Positions 34,220 to 43,587 of a stretch of DNA of 64,000 bases are shown here, piece after piece. The stretch comes from Burkholderia cepacia. GTDB taxonomy: Bacteria > Pseudomonadota > Gammaproteobacteria > Burkholderiales > Burkholderiaceae. Below the pieces are notes generated by a model. It was not told the DNA's origin. It saw only the letters and a program-made list of their open reading frames with translations, and searched no databases. The stretch is from contig NZ_LDWR01000011.1 in NCBI RefSeq assembly GCF_001039005.1, positions 372,001 through 436,000 of the forward strand, in the 5' to 3' direction. The position numbers were made by a program, and so were the translations under genes. The first letter of the stretch is position 1. Each line of letters begins with the position of its first letter.

Positions 34220-35580
34220 GCCTCCACGAATGAAAACGACGGCGTCACGGCCGCGCGCGGCAGCAGCACCGACTGCACGGCGATCACCTCGCGCGTCGAC
34301 TTGAACGCGCCGCCGCCGCCGGCCGGCCCGTTCGTATAAAGCGTCTCGACTTCATTGCCGATCCGCGCCGCTTCACCGGCGCTCGCCGCGCGGCCGGCCA
34401 CCCGCACCCGCACCTCGGCCGGCTCGCCGCGCACGGCCGGCGTCGCGTCGCCATACAGCGAATCGACGCCGATCAGGTCGAAGCGCAATTCGGTCGCGGC
34501 GACGCCGGTCAGCGCCAGCCGCTCGCGGACGATGTCGAGCGCGAGACGCGCGCGCTCCAGTGCGCCCGGGCCGCCGTACGAGATCTGGCCTTCGCCGATA
34601 TAGCCGTCGACATAAGCCACCGACACCTTCAGCGTATCGGGCCGCACGCTACCGCGCCCGCCCGTCACGCGCACACGATCCGTCGCCTCTTCGGCGACCG
34701 CGACCCGCGTGAAATCCGCGACGACGTCGGGCTGCAGGTAGCGCGCCGGATCGTGAATCTCGTAAAGCAATTGTTCCTTGCAGGTCGCCGCGCTCACGCG
34801 GCCGCCCGCGTGCGGCACCTTCGTGATCACGACGGCGCCGTCAGCCGCGACTTCGCCGATCGGGAACCCGAGCCGTGCGAGGTTCGGCACGTCCTTGTAG
34901 CCGGGATCGGCGAAATAACCGCCCGTCACCTGCCCCGCGCATTCGAGCAGATGGCCGACGACCGTCGCCTGCCCGAGCGTGTCCCAGTCGTCCATTCGCC
35001 AGCCGAACGCGTGAATCAGCGGCGCGGCGAACAGCGACGGATCGGCGACGCGCCCGGTCAGCACGACGTCCGCGCCGGCCGCGAGCGCGTCGACGATCGG
35101 CGCGGCGCCGAGGTACGCGTTCGCGGACACGATGTGGTCGCGATACGCGGCGACTTCGTCGCCCGATTCCTCGAAACGGAACGCGCCGCGCAGCACGACG
35201 TCGAGCACGTCGTCGCCTTCGACCGCCGCGACCTTCAGCCCCGCGATGCCGAGCGATTGCGCAATCTGCGCGGTACGTTGCGCGGCCGCACGCGGGTTCG
35301 CCGCGCCCATGTTCGACACGATGCGCACGCCCTTCGGCACGGCGACCGGCAGCACGGCGCGCATCCGCGCGTCGAGCAGTGGATCGTAGCCGAGCGCCGG
35401 GTCCTTGCGCCGCGCCTGCTGCGCGATCGCGATCGTGCGCTCGGCCAGGCATTCGAAGACGAGATAGTCGAGCTGGCCGTGTTCGGCGAGTTCGACCGCG
35501 GGCTCGATCCGGTCGCCCGAGTAGCCGGCGCCCGCGCCGATGCGCACGCGCCGTTCAGGTTGCTTTGCTGTCATGTCCAT
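34216..35580 (-). CDS. AtuA-family (DUF1446) protein
   Basis: This 454-residue cytoplasmic protein has the AtuA/DUF1446 features: RIGAGAGYSGDRIEPAVEL near the N-terminus, VSNMGAANPRAAAQRTAQIA, DVVLTGRVADPSLFAAPLIHAFGW and VGHLLECAGQVTGGYFADPG. The family works with carboxylases in terpenoid or branched-chain acid catabolism, though its chemistry is unsettled. The gene lies 33 bp downstream of the CitMHS-type transporter, and the module has a divergent LysR regulator, so an organic acid is a likely substrate. Confidence 0.85.
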   Translation of the reverse strand: MDMTAKQPERRVRIGAGAGYSGDRIEPAVELAEHGQLDYLVFECLAERTIAIAQQARRKDPALGYDPLLDARMRAVLPVAVPKGVRIVSNMGAANPRAAAQRTAQIAQSLGIAGLKVAAVEGDDVLDVVLRGAFRFEESGDEVAAYRDHIVSANAYLGAAPIVDALAAGADVVLTGRVADPSLFAAPLIHAFGWRMDDWDTLGQATVVGHLLECAGQVTGGYFADPGYKDVPNLARLGFPIGEVAADGAVVITKVPHAGGRVSAATCKEQLLYEIHDPARYLQPDVVADFTRVAVAEEATDRVRVTGGRGSVRPDTLKVSVAYVDGYIGEGQISYGGPGALERARLALDIVRERLALTGVAATELRFDLIGVDSLYGDATPAVRGEPAEVRVRVAGRAASAGEAARIGNEVETLYTNGPAGGGGAFKSTREVIAVQSVLLPRAAVTPSFSFVEA

Positions 35581-35613
35581 CCCGTCGTCCGGCGGTTACG
35601 CCGCCGGGAAAGA

Positions 35614-36912
35614 TCAAAAAATGCCCAGCACGACGCACGCGATCGTCATCACGATCGAGGCGCCGAACAGCAGCGGGAACGTGAATTTCTGGTGCTCGGC
35701 CAGCTCGATGCCGCACAGGCCGACGACGAGGAACGTCGCGGGCGTCAGCGGGCTGACCGGAAAACCGGTCGTCATCTGCCCGAGCAGCGCGGCCTGCCCG
35801 ACCTGCACGGCCGGCACGCCGAGCTGGCCGGCCACCTCCGCGATCACGGGCAGCACGCCGAAGTAGAACGAATCGGGATCGAACAGCATGCTGAGCGGCA
35901 TCGACGCGAAACCGAGCACCACCGGGATGTGGCCGGCCATCGACGGCGGCACGAAGCCGACCGCCGCCTGCGCCATCGCCTTCAGCATCCCGCTGCCCTG
36001 CATGATCCCGGTGAACACGCCGGCCGCGAGCAGGATGCCGGCCATCATCAGCGCGGCGCGTGCATGCGCGTCGATCCGCTTCCTCTGCATGTCGACGTCC
36101 GGGTAATTCACCATCAGCGCGATGCACAGCCCGACCATGAACATGATCGCGGGCGGGATCTTCTCGCCCATCACGACCATCGTGCCGAGCACGACGAGCG
36201 TCAGCACGAGGTTGAACCAGAACAGGTGCGGCCGGCGCAGCGCCTGCTCGTCGGGCGTCAGCTCGCGCTTCGGCAGCGGAATGGACGCAGCGTCGCGCGA
36301 CAGGCCGAGCCGCTTCTCCTCGCGCCGCCCGAGCCAGTACGCGACGCCGAACACGAACACGAGCCCGATCGCCTGGATCGGAATCAGCGGGTTGAACAGC
36401 GCCGACACCGGCAGGTGCAGCGACGCCGACGCGCGGATCATCGGCCCCGTCCACGGCAGGAAGTTGATGCCCGCGGCCATCGACACCGCGGCGGCCAGCA
36501 CGCGCCGGTCCATCTTCAGCCGGTCGTACAGCGGCAGCACGGCCGGAATCGTCACGAGAAAACAGACGGCGCCCGAGCCGTCGAGATGGATCAGCAGCGC
36601 GAGCAGCGTCGTGCCCATCACGATGCGCGTCGGCCGCGTGCCGACCGCGCGCAGGATGCGGTCGATGATCGGGTCGAGCGTGCCGGCATCGGTGATCGTG
36701 CCGAAATACAGGATCGCGAATACGAACATCCCGACGACGGGCGCGAGGCCCTTCAGCCCGTCGATGACGAACTTGCTGGTGTGCAGCCCGAAGCCGCCGA
36801 TCAGCGACGCGGCGATCGGCACGATGATCAGCGCGACGAGCGGCGACATCCGCTTCGACAGAATCGCGGCCAGCAGCACGACGATCGTGCCAAGCCCGAG
36901 TAACGGCAGCAT
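35614..36912 (-). CDS. CitMHS-family citrate/proton symporter
   Basis: This 432-residue membrane protein has about twelve helices and the CitMHS blocks GLAPVVGMFVFAILYFGTITDAGTLDPI, IHLDGSGAVCFLVTIPA and INFLPWTGPMIRASASL. Relatives take up metal-citrate or related tricarboxylates with protons. The gene is first in a minus-strand operon with the AtuA pair. The divergent LysR gene begins 97 bp away. Confidence 0.88.
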   Translation of the reverse strand: MLPLLGLGTIVVLLAAILSKRMSPLVALIIVPIAASLIGGFGLHTSKFVIDGLKGLAPVVGMFVFAILYFGTITDAGTLDPIIDRILRAVGTRPTRIVMGTTLLALLIHLDGSGAVCFLVTIPAVLPLYDRLKMDRRVLAAAVSMAAGINFLPWTGPMIRASASLHLPVSALFNPLIPIQAIGLVFVFGVAYWLGRREEKRLGLSRDAASIPLPKRELTPDEQALRRPHLFWFNLVLTLVVLGTMVVMGEKIPPAIMFMVGLCIALMVNYPDVDMQRKRIDAHARAALMMAGILLAAGVFTGIMQGSGMLKAMAQAAVGFVPPSMAGHIPVVLGFASMPLSMLFDPDSFYFGVLPVIAEVAGQLGVPAVQVGQAALLGQMTTGFPVSPLTPATFLVVGLCGIELAEHQKFTFPLLFGASIVMTIACVVLGIF

Positions 36913-36979
36913 CCGTGTCTCCTACCTTGTCTTTTGTTGGAGACGAGCGTAAGGTCGGCGCAGCGATAGCACAATTGAA

Positions 36980-37001
36980 ATGATTTGATCGAAGCAATCA
37001 T
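36980..37001. promoter_or_regulatory. Candidate LysR box
   Basis: The inverted repeat ATGATT (36980-36985) and AATCAT (36996-37001) fits the T-N11-A layout of LysR sites. It lies 9 bp before the LysR start and 68 bp upstream of the CitMHS start, as expected for autoregulation and divergent activation. Confidence 0.45.
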
Positions 37002-37009
37002 GAATCGTT

Positions 37010-37906
37010 ATGGATCTGAATCTCCGCGACATCCGCGCGTTCGTCACCGTCGCGCACGCCGGCAACTTCACGCGTGCGGCCGCGCGCCTGCACCTGTCGC
37101 AGCCGGCGCTGACCGTACAGATCCGCCGGCTCGAGGAAATCGTCGGTGCGCGCCTGTTCGACCGCAACAGCCGCAGCGTCGCGCTCACGCAGACCGGGCG
37201 CGAGCTGCTGCCGCTGCTGCAGCGCTCGCTCGACGACATGGAACGCGTACTGCGCGATGCGCGCGCGCTCGGCGAAGGCACGAGCGGCACGGTGCGGCTC
37301 GCGTGCTTGCCGACCTTCGCGTCCAGCGTGCTGCCGGAGCTGATCCAGTCGTTCCGGCGCGACGTGCCGCGTGCGGGCTTCGAGATCCGCGACGGCGTCG
37401 CGAGCCTCGTCACCGCGCTCGTGCGCAACGAGGAAGCCGATCTCGGGCTGACGGGCGGCGACGCGTTCGATGCATCGCTGGAGGTGCTGTATGCGGGCGC
37501 CGACCGGCTCGTCGCCGTGTGCCCGAAAGACCATCCGCTCGCGCGCAAGCGCCGCGTGACCACCGCCGATGTCGCCAGCGTGCCGCTGGTGCTCACCGCG
37601 CAGGGCACGAGCGTGCGCAGTGTCGTCGACGCCGCGCTGAAAGCGGCCGGCTGCACGCCCGACATCGCGTGCGAGCCGACCTACATGATGACGGCCGTCG
37701 CGATGGTACGCGGCGGCCTCGGCGTGACGATCCTGCCCGCGACCGCGCGCGAGGTGCGCGCCGAGCCCGAGCTGGTCGCGAAGCCGATCGACGATCCCGC
37801 GTTCGTGCGGCCGATCGCGCTCGTCACGAAGCGCGGACGCACGCTGCCGCGCGTCGCGCAGGCATTCGCCGAAGCGATGCTGGCGGAATTGAAAAAGCGC
37901 GCGTGA
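37010..37906 (+). CDS. LysR-family regulator of the CitMHS-AtuA operon
   Basis: This 298-residue LysR protein has its helix-turn-helix in FVTVAHAGNFTRAAARLHLSQPALTVQIRRLEEIVG (residues 10-45). The effector domain runs from about residue 92 (GTVRLACLPTFASSVLPELI) and includes VRGGLGVTILP. It starts head-to-head with the CitMHS gene, and a candidate LysR box lies between. The inducer is probably the transported acid; this is inference. Confidence 0.9.
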   Translation: MDLNLRDIRAFVTVAHAGNFTRAAARLHLSQPALTVQIRRLEEIVGARLFDRNSRSVALTQTGRELLPLLQRSLDDMERVLRDARALGEGTSGTVRLACLPTFASSVLPELIQSFRRDVPRAGFEIRDGVASLVTALVRNEEADLGLTGGDAFDASLEVLYAGADRLVAVCPKDHPLARKRRVTTADVASVPLVLTAQGTSVRSVVDAALKAAGCTPDIACEPTYMMTAVAMVRGGLGVTILPATAREVRAEPELVAKPIDDPAFVRPIALVTKRGRTLPRVAQAFAEAMLAELKKRA

Positions 37907-37945
37907 GCCGCGCGCCCTGAGCGGAACCGGAAGATCGCGTGACGC

Positions 37946-38530
37946 TTACGGCGCGTCCGGATCGACGTGCAGCGATTCGCCGATCGCATAGAAATTGCCG
38001 CCCGCGATGTAGTGCAGGCTGCGCAGCGCGGGATCGGCCGATTCGAAATACCAGTGGCCGTCGCGGAACACGCGCGTGTCGGACCACGCACCGACCACTT
38101 CGCCGATGAACAAATCGTAGGTCTGCTGGTTGTGCGGCTCGGGAATCAGCTTGCACGCGAGCCAGCCCGAGCATCCTGCGACGAACGGCAGGTCGTGGCC
38201 GTCGACGTCGAACAGCGTGACGCCCGCTTCGCGCAGCTTGTCGGGCCGCTCCGCGAGACTGTGGCTGCCGACCGCGTGCGTGAGCTGCAGCTGCGCGGCC
38301 GTCGGCACCTGGATCACGAACCTGCCGCTGCGCTCGACGAGCTCGCGCGTCTTCGCGGACTTGTCGAGCACGACCGTCAGCTTCGGCGGCAGGAAGTCCA
38401 GCGCGCACGCCCAGGCGGCGGCCATCACGTTGTCGACGCCGTCGTGGCGGGCCGACACGAGCACGGTCGGCCCGTGGTTGAGGAGACGGTAGGCTTTCTT
38501 CAGCTCCACCGGAGCGATATGACTGTCCAT
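37946..38530 (-). CDS. Flavin reductase-like FMN-binding protein
   Basis: This 194-residue protein has the flavin reductase-like fold: YRLLNHGPTVLVSARHDGVDNVMAAAWACALDF at the N-terminus, TVVLDKSAKTRELVERSGRFVIQVPT, then VAGCSGWLACKL and YDLFIGEVVGAW. It probably binds FMN and may supply reduced flavin or act as an oxidoreductase. The ATG at 38530 is preceded by AAGGAA; a start 27 bp upstream is possible. It lies downstream of the VOC gene on the same strand. Confidence 0.85.
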   Translation of the reverse strand: MDSHIAPVELKKAYRLLNHGPTVLVSARHDGVDNVMAAAWACALDFLPPKLTVVLDKSAKTRELVERSGRFVIQVPTAAQLQLTHAVGSHSLAERPDKLREAGVTLFDVDGHDLPFVAGCSGWLACKLIPEPHNQQTYDLFIGEVVGAWSDTRVFRDGHWYFESADPALRSLHYIAGGNFYAIGESLHVDPDAP

Positions 38531-38662
38531 ACGGGTTCCTTGGAGAACGGCGCGCACGGACGGAAGCCGTGCGGCGCGGCACCGGCCGGCGCGCGTGCGC
38601 GCGGCCCGGCCGAAGGCCGCATTCTCGCACCCAATTTCAATCGGCGCTGACGGCCCCGCGTG

Positions 38663-39088
38663 TCACTTCGCGAACAGCTGGCCGATGTCGCGGAACGCCT
38701 TGAACTCGAGCGCATTGCCGCACGGATCGAACAGGAACATCGTCGCCTGTTCGCCGACCTGCCCCTGGAACCGCACGTACGGCTCGATCACGAACGTCAC
38801 GCCGAACGACCGCAGCCGCTCGGCCAGCGCTTCCCAGCTCGCCCAGTCGAGCACGATCCCGAAGTGCGGCACCGGCACGTCGTGACCGTCGACCGCATTC
38901 GTATGCGCGCCTTCCTGCGACGCGGTCTTCGGATGCTCATGGATCACGAGCTGGTGCCCGTAGAAGTCGAAGTCGACCCATTGCGCGCTCGAACGCCCCT
39001 CTTCCCGCCCGAACACACGGCCGTAGAAATCGCGCGCGGCCGCCAGATCGTAGACCGGAATCGCCAGGTGAAACGGGGAAAGACTCAT
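38663..39088 (-). CDS. VOC-superfamily (glyoxalase/dioxygenase-like) protein
   Basis: This 141-residue protein has the paired beta-alpha-beta-beta-beta modules of the vicinal oxygen chelate superfamily. Metal-ligand candidates are His7 in [11 protein letters not shown], His in VPHFGIVLD and Glu in [14 protein letters not shown]. The substrate is unknown. It is divergent from the LysR gene at 39201, its probable regulator. Confidence 0.85.
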   Translation of the reverse strand: MSLSPFHLAIPVYDLAAARDFYGRVFGREEGRSSAQWVDFDFYGHQLVIHEHPKTASQEGAHTNAVDGHDVPVPHFGIVLDWASWEALAERLRSFGVTFVIEPYVRFQGQVGEQATMFLFDPCGNALEFKAFRDIGQLFAK

Positions 39089-39149
39089 GGTTGCCTCGTG
39101 AAGAAACACGCGCATGGCGCGCGGATCGCACCATGGTAGACAACGCCAC

Positions 39150-39178
39150 GCAAAAATTAAATCAATATATAGTTTTGC
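39150..39178. promoter_or_regulatory. A/T-rich inverted repeat upstream of LysR/VOC pair
   Basis: The arms GCAAAA (39150-39155) and TTTTGC (39173-39178) flank a 17-bp A/T-only-like spacer. It is midway between the divergent VOC (39088) and LysR (39201) starts and is a plausible operator with overlapping promoters. Confidence 0.35.
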
Positions 39179-39200
39179 AATTCACAAACGGAATTGATGA

Positions 39201-40091
39201 ATGATCCGCGAGCTGAAAACCCTCGTCGCCGTCGCCCGGGAAGGTACGTTCGCCGCGGCCGGCAACCGTATCGGGCTGACGCAGGCGGCCGTAAGCGCGC
39301 AGATGCAGCGTCTCGAAGCCGAACTCGGCTTCGCGCTGTTCGACCGGCAAGGCCGGTCGGCCCGTCTCAACGAGATGGGCCATCACGTGCTCGACCAGGC
39401 GCAGGCGCTGATCGGCCTGTACGAGAACCTGAGCTCGACCGCGCCCGGCTCGCCGGCCGCCGTGCGCGTGACGATCGGCGCGATCGCGTCGGTGCAGAGC
39501 GCGCTGCTGCCGGCCGCGCTGGCCGATTTCCATCGCCGCCATCCCGGCTGCCGGACGCGCGTGATACCGGGGCTGTCGATCGAGCTGGTCAACCGGGTCG
39601 ACGCGGGCGAAATCGACATGGCCGCGATCATCCGGCCGCCGTTTTCGCTGCAGAGCGACCTGCACTGGACGACGCTCGCGCAGGAACCGTTCCGGCTGAT
39701 CGTGCCGCGCGGCGTGAAGGGCAAGGACTGGGCCGAACTGCTCGCGAGCGAGCCGTTCGTCCGCTACGACCGCGCATCGTTCGGCGGCCGTCAGGTCGAT
39801 CGTTTCCTGCGAAAGATGCACATTGCGGTGCGCGACACCTGCGAACTCGACGAACTCGACGCGATCGTCAAGCTGGTCGAGAACGGCGTCGGCATCGCGA
39901 TCGTGCCGCAGACCGCCGTGTATCGCCGCTGGCCGGCCGGCGTGCGCGCGCTCGACCTCGGGCACCACACGTTTCACCGCGACGTCGGGCTCGTGCATCG
40001 CGCGCGGCGCACGATGTCGGAACCCGCGCAGATGCTGGCCCGGTTGATCGAGGCCGCATCGCAGCGGCGCGCGCCACCGCAGGCGGCCTGA
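39201..40091 (+). CDS. LysR-family transcriptional regulator
   Basis: This 296-residue protein has its helix-turn-helix in LVAVAREGTFAAAGNRIGLTQAAVSAQMQRLEAELG (residues 7-43). The ligand-binding domain includes VTIGAIASVQSALLPAALADFHRRHPG and IVKLVENGVGIAIVPQTAVY. It is divergent from the VOC-flavin reductase pair, the likely targets, and converges on the ThuA-like gene. Confidence 0.88.
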   Translation: MIRELKTLVAVAREGTFAAAGNRIGLTQAAVSAQMQRLEAELGFALFDRQGRSARLNEMGHHVLDQAQALIGLYENLSSTAPGSPAAVRVTIGAIASVQSALLPAALADFHRRHPGCRTRVIPGLSIELVNRVDAGEIDMAAIIRPPFSLQSDLHWTTLAQEPFRLIVPRGVKGKDWAELLASEPFVRYDRASFGGRQVDRFLRKMHIAVRDTCELDELDAIVKLVENGVGIAIVPQTAVYRRWPAGVRALDLGHHTFHRDVGLVHRARRTMSEPAQMLARLIEAASQRRAPPQAA

Positions 40092-40125
40092 CGCGCGCGC
40101 CCGGCGACGCGCTTGCCGTGGCGGA

Positions 40126-40899
40126 TCAGCGCCGCCCGGCCGCCCAGTCGACGGCCGCGTCGAACAGCGCGACGCCGGCCGGCGACAGGTTCACGAACGT
40201 GTCGTTGTCGAGGAAGAACATCACGCGGCGCGCCGGCGCGAGCGCTTCGTAGTCCATCGTCGCGCCCTTCTCGTACGCGAAGATCGCGGCCTTGTCGGGT
40301 TGGCCGTACACGGTCGCGATCGTGATCGCGCCGAGCCCCGGCTTGCCCCAGCTCATCGGCGCCTGCTTGCCGTACACGTTGGTCGCGCCGGCCGGCAGCC
40401 CGGCCGAGATCGGATGCGGCGCGTTGACGAGCCACAGGTAGCGCTCCTTGCCCGTTTCGCCGAAGTCGACGTCGTGACGCTTGCCCGTCATCGCGAGATC
40501 GTCGAGCAGATCGTTTTCCCACGTCACGAGCGGCTTGTCGAGCGTGCGCCAGCCGGGCCGCACGTTCTTCGACGACACCGTCGACGAAATCACGACCAGG
40601 TCGGCATCGCGCGCCGCCTCGGGAGTGGCCGACTCGTCGATCAGGCGCACCGCGTAACCGCGCTCGCCGAGATGCTGGACGATGCGTTCGTCGACCTTCA
40701 GGTTCGGGCCGCGCAGTTGCACGAGCATCGCGACGCGCGTGACGGCCTGCGGCGCATCGGCTGCAAGCGCGGTGGCGGGAACCCCCGCGCCCAGGCCCAA
40801 GCCCAGCGCGAGCACCGAGCCCGCGATCGCGCGCAACACGCGGCGCCGCGCGCCGGCGGCCATGGCGCGCACGGCGCCGGTCTTCATCTTCCGGTTCAT
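40126..40899 (-). CDS. Exported ThuA-like protein
   Basis: This 257-residue protein has a signal peptide (residues 1-47, ending VPATALAADAP). A flavodoxin-like mature domain follows: VTRVAMLVQLRGPNLKVDERIVQHLGERGYAV, ADLVVISSTVSSKNVRPGW and VMFFLDNDTFVNLSPAGVALFDAAVDW. This pattern resembles ThuA-like or trehalose-utilisation proteins of unknown biochemistry. It lies 55 bp after the TonB receptor on the same strand and may be a periplasmic partner of that uptake system. Confidence 0.7.
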   Translation of the reverse strand: MNRKMKTGAVRAMAAGARRRVLRAIAGSVLALGLGLGAGVPATALAADAPQAVTRVAMLVQLRGPNLKVDERIVQHLGERGYAVRLIDESATPEAARDADLVVISSTVSSKNVRPGWRTLDKPLVTWENDLLDDLAMTGKRHDVDFGETGKERYLWLVNAPHPISAGLPAGATNVYGKQAPMSWGKPGLGAITIATVYGQPDKAAIFAYEKGATMDYEALAPARRVMFFLDNDTFVNLSPAGVALFDAAVDWAAGRR

Positions 40900-40954
40900 C
40901 TTGAGCTTCTCCGAAGCCGCGCGCCGTCGGATCGGCCGCGCGGCGATTGCGTGG

Positions 40955-43486
40955 TCAGAACTGCAGCGTGGTCAGCAGCGACACCTGTCGCGCATCGCCG
41001 ATCGCGACGAAGTAGCGGTTCGCGCTCGACGGGTAATACGTGCGGTTGAACAGGTTCTTCACGTTGAGCTGGAACGACAGCTTCTGCTTGCCGATCCGCG
41101 TGTCGTAGGTGGCGAACGCATCGGCGAGCACGTACGACGGCAGCGTGAAGCTGTTCGCCGAATCGCCGGGCCGCGCGCCGACGTAGCGCGCCGCCGCGCC
41201 GATGCGCAGGTCGTCGCCGCCGACCAGCGTGCCGACGTCGTAGACGGCCGCGAGCGACGCCGTGTGCCGCGCGACGTTCCACAGCCGGTTGCCCGCGTAC
41301 AGCGGATCCTCGGTCGTCTTCGCATCGATGTACGCATAACTCGCGATCACGTTCACGCGTTCGCCGATCTTGCCCGACAGGTCGAGCTCGACGCCGCGCG
41401 AGCGCGCCTTGCCCGACGTGCGCCAGTCGGTCAGCTTCGTCGTGTCGTTGAACTGCGACACGAGCACGTTCTTCTTGTCGATGTTGAACAGCGCGAGCGT
41501 GCCCGTCATCCCGCCCGGCAGGTCGAGCTTGCCGCCCACCTCCCACGCGGTCGCCTCCTCGGGCGGCGTCGCACCGTCGATCACGTAGCCCGATGCCATC
41601 GGCGCGATCGACGACGACGGTTTCAGCGATTGCGAATAGCTGCCGTACAGCGAGAACGACTCGGTCCACTTGTAGACGATGCCCGCGCGCGGCAGCCACT
41701 TCGAGCCGCTGAGGTCGGTGTTCGCCTTGAACGGCCGGCCGCGCCCCGCGACCTGGTTGTAGGTGATGTAGCGGATCCCGCCCGACACGATCCACTTGTC
41801 GGTCAGGTGGATGCTGTCCTGGAGAAACACCGACGTATCGTGCAGCGTATCGGTCTGATCGCTGTCGCTCGCGGACACGGTGCTCGACGGCGGCAGCAGC
41901 CCGTACACCGGGTCGATATAGCTGAACGGCGTCTTCACCGCCTGCCGCAGCAGGTCCTTGCGATAGATGCGGCGGTACTCGCTGTCGAGCCCGAACTGCA
42001 CGTCGTGGCGCATGCCCGCGAGCGTCAGCTTGCCGTTCACGTAAGCGATGCCGTAGCTGTCGGTGCTGAGCGAGCCGTGCGTCGCATCGTTGCTGCGCGA
42101 CAGCGTGCCCTTCACCGGATCGACGCCCGTCGTGCGCAACTGGTTCGCGTCGTAGGTTTCGCGGTTGTAGCTGTAGCCGAGATGCGCGCTCCAGTCCGCG
42201 TTGAACTGGTGATCGACGCTCAGCTGCGCGAGATGCGATTCGCCGTCCATGTTGTTGAACGGCTCGTCGATCCGCCGCCGCGCGGGAATGTCGAGCGGCG
42301 CGTTGGTGCGCGGGTCGAGCGCGGTGCCGCGATCGAACGGCGAATGGAACTTGCGATATTCGTAGGACACGACGACCTGCGTATCGCGGCCGTACCACGC
42401 GAGCGAAGGTGCGACGAAGGTCTGCCGGTATTCGCCGAAGTTGCGCCAGTACTGCTCGTTCGACTGGTCGACGATCAGCCGGTACGCGAGCCGCGAATCG
42501 CCGACCGGGCCTGTCGTGTCGAACGTCGCGCTGCCGCCGTTCTTGCCGTGGCCGAACGTCGACGCGCCGAGCGAGATCGCGTTGTAGCGCGTGAGCTGCG
42601 GCTGCTTGCTGACGACATTGACGACACCGCCCGGATCCATCAGCCCGTACAGCAGCGACGTCGGCCCCTTGAGCACCTCGACGCTGTCGACCGCCGCGTT
42701 GAACGAACGCCCCTGCACGATCGGCATGCCGTTGTGCATGACCGAGCCGTCGCGGTTGTCGCCGAAACCGCGCTTCATGATCGTGTCCTGCGTGCCTGCG
42801 AGCGTGTTGCCCTGCGTGATGCCGCTCACGTTGCCGAGCGCGTCGTCGAGATTGCGCGGACGCTGGTCGCGCAGCACCTGCGCGGGCACGATGTTGACGG
42901 CCTGCGCGGTGTCGAGCAGCGGGATGTCCGAGCGCAGCACGCCCGCTTCCTTCGGCGGCCGGTAGCTTTCGGCGCGCAGCGCGGTGCTGCGCACGTTGAT
43001 CGCCGGCAACTCGGCGGCCGCTGCCGCGCCGGTCGCCGCAGGCTGCGCGGCCGAGCCGTTCGTGCGCATCAGCGTGTAGCCGCCGCCCGGCTGGCGCAGC
43101 GCGACGAGCCCGGTGCCCGCCAGCACGCGGTCGAGCGCGCCATCGACGTCGAACCGGCCGTGCACGCCGCCGCTCGTCAGGCCGGCCGTCAGCTCGGCCG
43201 GGAACGCGAGCAGGATGCCCGCGTCGCGCCCGAACCGGTTCAGCGTCGCTTCGAGCGAGCCGGCCGGAATGTCGAACGCGCGACGCGACGCGCGCTGCGC
43301 GGCGGGTGTCGCATCGGCGTCGGTGTCGGCCAGCGCGGGCAGCGGCAGCAGCGCCGACAGCAGGACGGCGCCGGCCAGCCGGCGCGCAAGGCGGCCCGGC
43401 GCGGCGGGCGCGGCCGGGCGCGATGCGCGCGGCAGATGACGGGCGGGCGCCGGACGGCGCCGATACGTGAGACGGATGGAAACCAT
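40955..43486 (-). CDS. TonB-dependent siderophore receptor with STN signalling domain
   Basis: This outer-membrane transporter has about 843 residues. After a signal sequence ending LPALAD it carries a secretin/TonB N-terminal (STN) domain (FDIPAGSLEATLNRFGRDAGILLAF to GGGYTLM), which talks to the anti-sigma factor. The plug follows: SDIPLLDTAQAVNIVPAQVLRDQRPRNLDDALGNVSGI and VEVLKGPTSLLYGLMDPGGVVN. A beta-barrel ends in a terminal aromatic residue (LLTTLQF). The ligand is probably a ferric siderophore. ATG 43486 is chosen because it precedes the basic signal region; an ATG at 43534 is also open. Confidence 0.92.
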   Translation of the reverse strand: MVSIRLTYRRRPAPARHLPRASRPAAPAAPGRLARRLAGAVLLSALLPLPALADTDADATPAAQRASRRAFDIPAGSLEATLNRFGRDAGILLAFPAELTAGLTSGGVHGRFDVDGALDRVLAGTGLVALRQPGGGYTLMRTNGSAAQPAATGAAAAAELPAINVRSTALRAESYRPPKEAGVLRSDIPLLDTAQAVNIVPAQVLRDQRPRNLDDALGNVSGITQGNTLAGTQDTIMKRGFGDNRDGSVMHNGMPIVQGRSFNAAVDSVEVLKGPTSLLYGLMDPGGVVNVVSKQPQLTRYNAISLGASTFGHGKNGGSATFDTTGPVGDSRLAYRLIVDQSNEQYWRNFGEYRQTFVAPSLAWYGRDTQVVVSYEYRKFHSPFDRGTALDPRTNAPLDIPARRRIDEPFNNMDGESHLAQLSVDHQFNADWSAHLGYSYNRETYDANQLRTTGVDPVKGTLSRSNDATHGSLSTDSYGIAYVNGKLTLAGMRHDVQFGLDSEYRRIYRKDLLRQAVKTPFSYIDPVYGLLPPSSTVSASDSDQTDTLHDTSVFLQDSIHLTDKWIVSGGIRYITYNQVAGRGRPFKANTDLSGSKWLPRAGIVYKWTESFSLYGSYSQSLKPSSSIAPMASGYVIDGATPPEEATAWEVGGKLDLPGGMTGTLALFNIDKKNVLVSQFNDTTKLTDWRTSGKARSRGVELDLSGKIGERVNVIASYAYIDAKTTEDPLYAGNRLWNVARHTASLAAVYDVGTLVGGDDLRIGAAARYVGARPGDSANSFTLPSYVLADAFATYDTRIGKQKLSFQLNVKNLFNRTYYPSSANRYFVAIGDARQVSLLTTLQF

Positions 43487-43587
43487 GATCGGGGAGTCGG
43501 TGGACGATGGGCCAGTGCTGCTTTCACTACCCATGTCACGCGAACATCGAGAAACAGCTCAGGTCGGCGAGAAAAAATTCGACGCGC

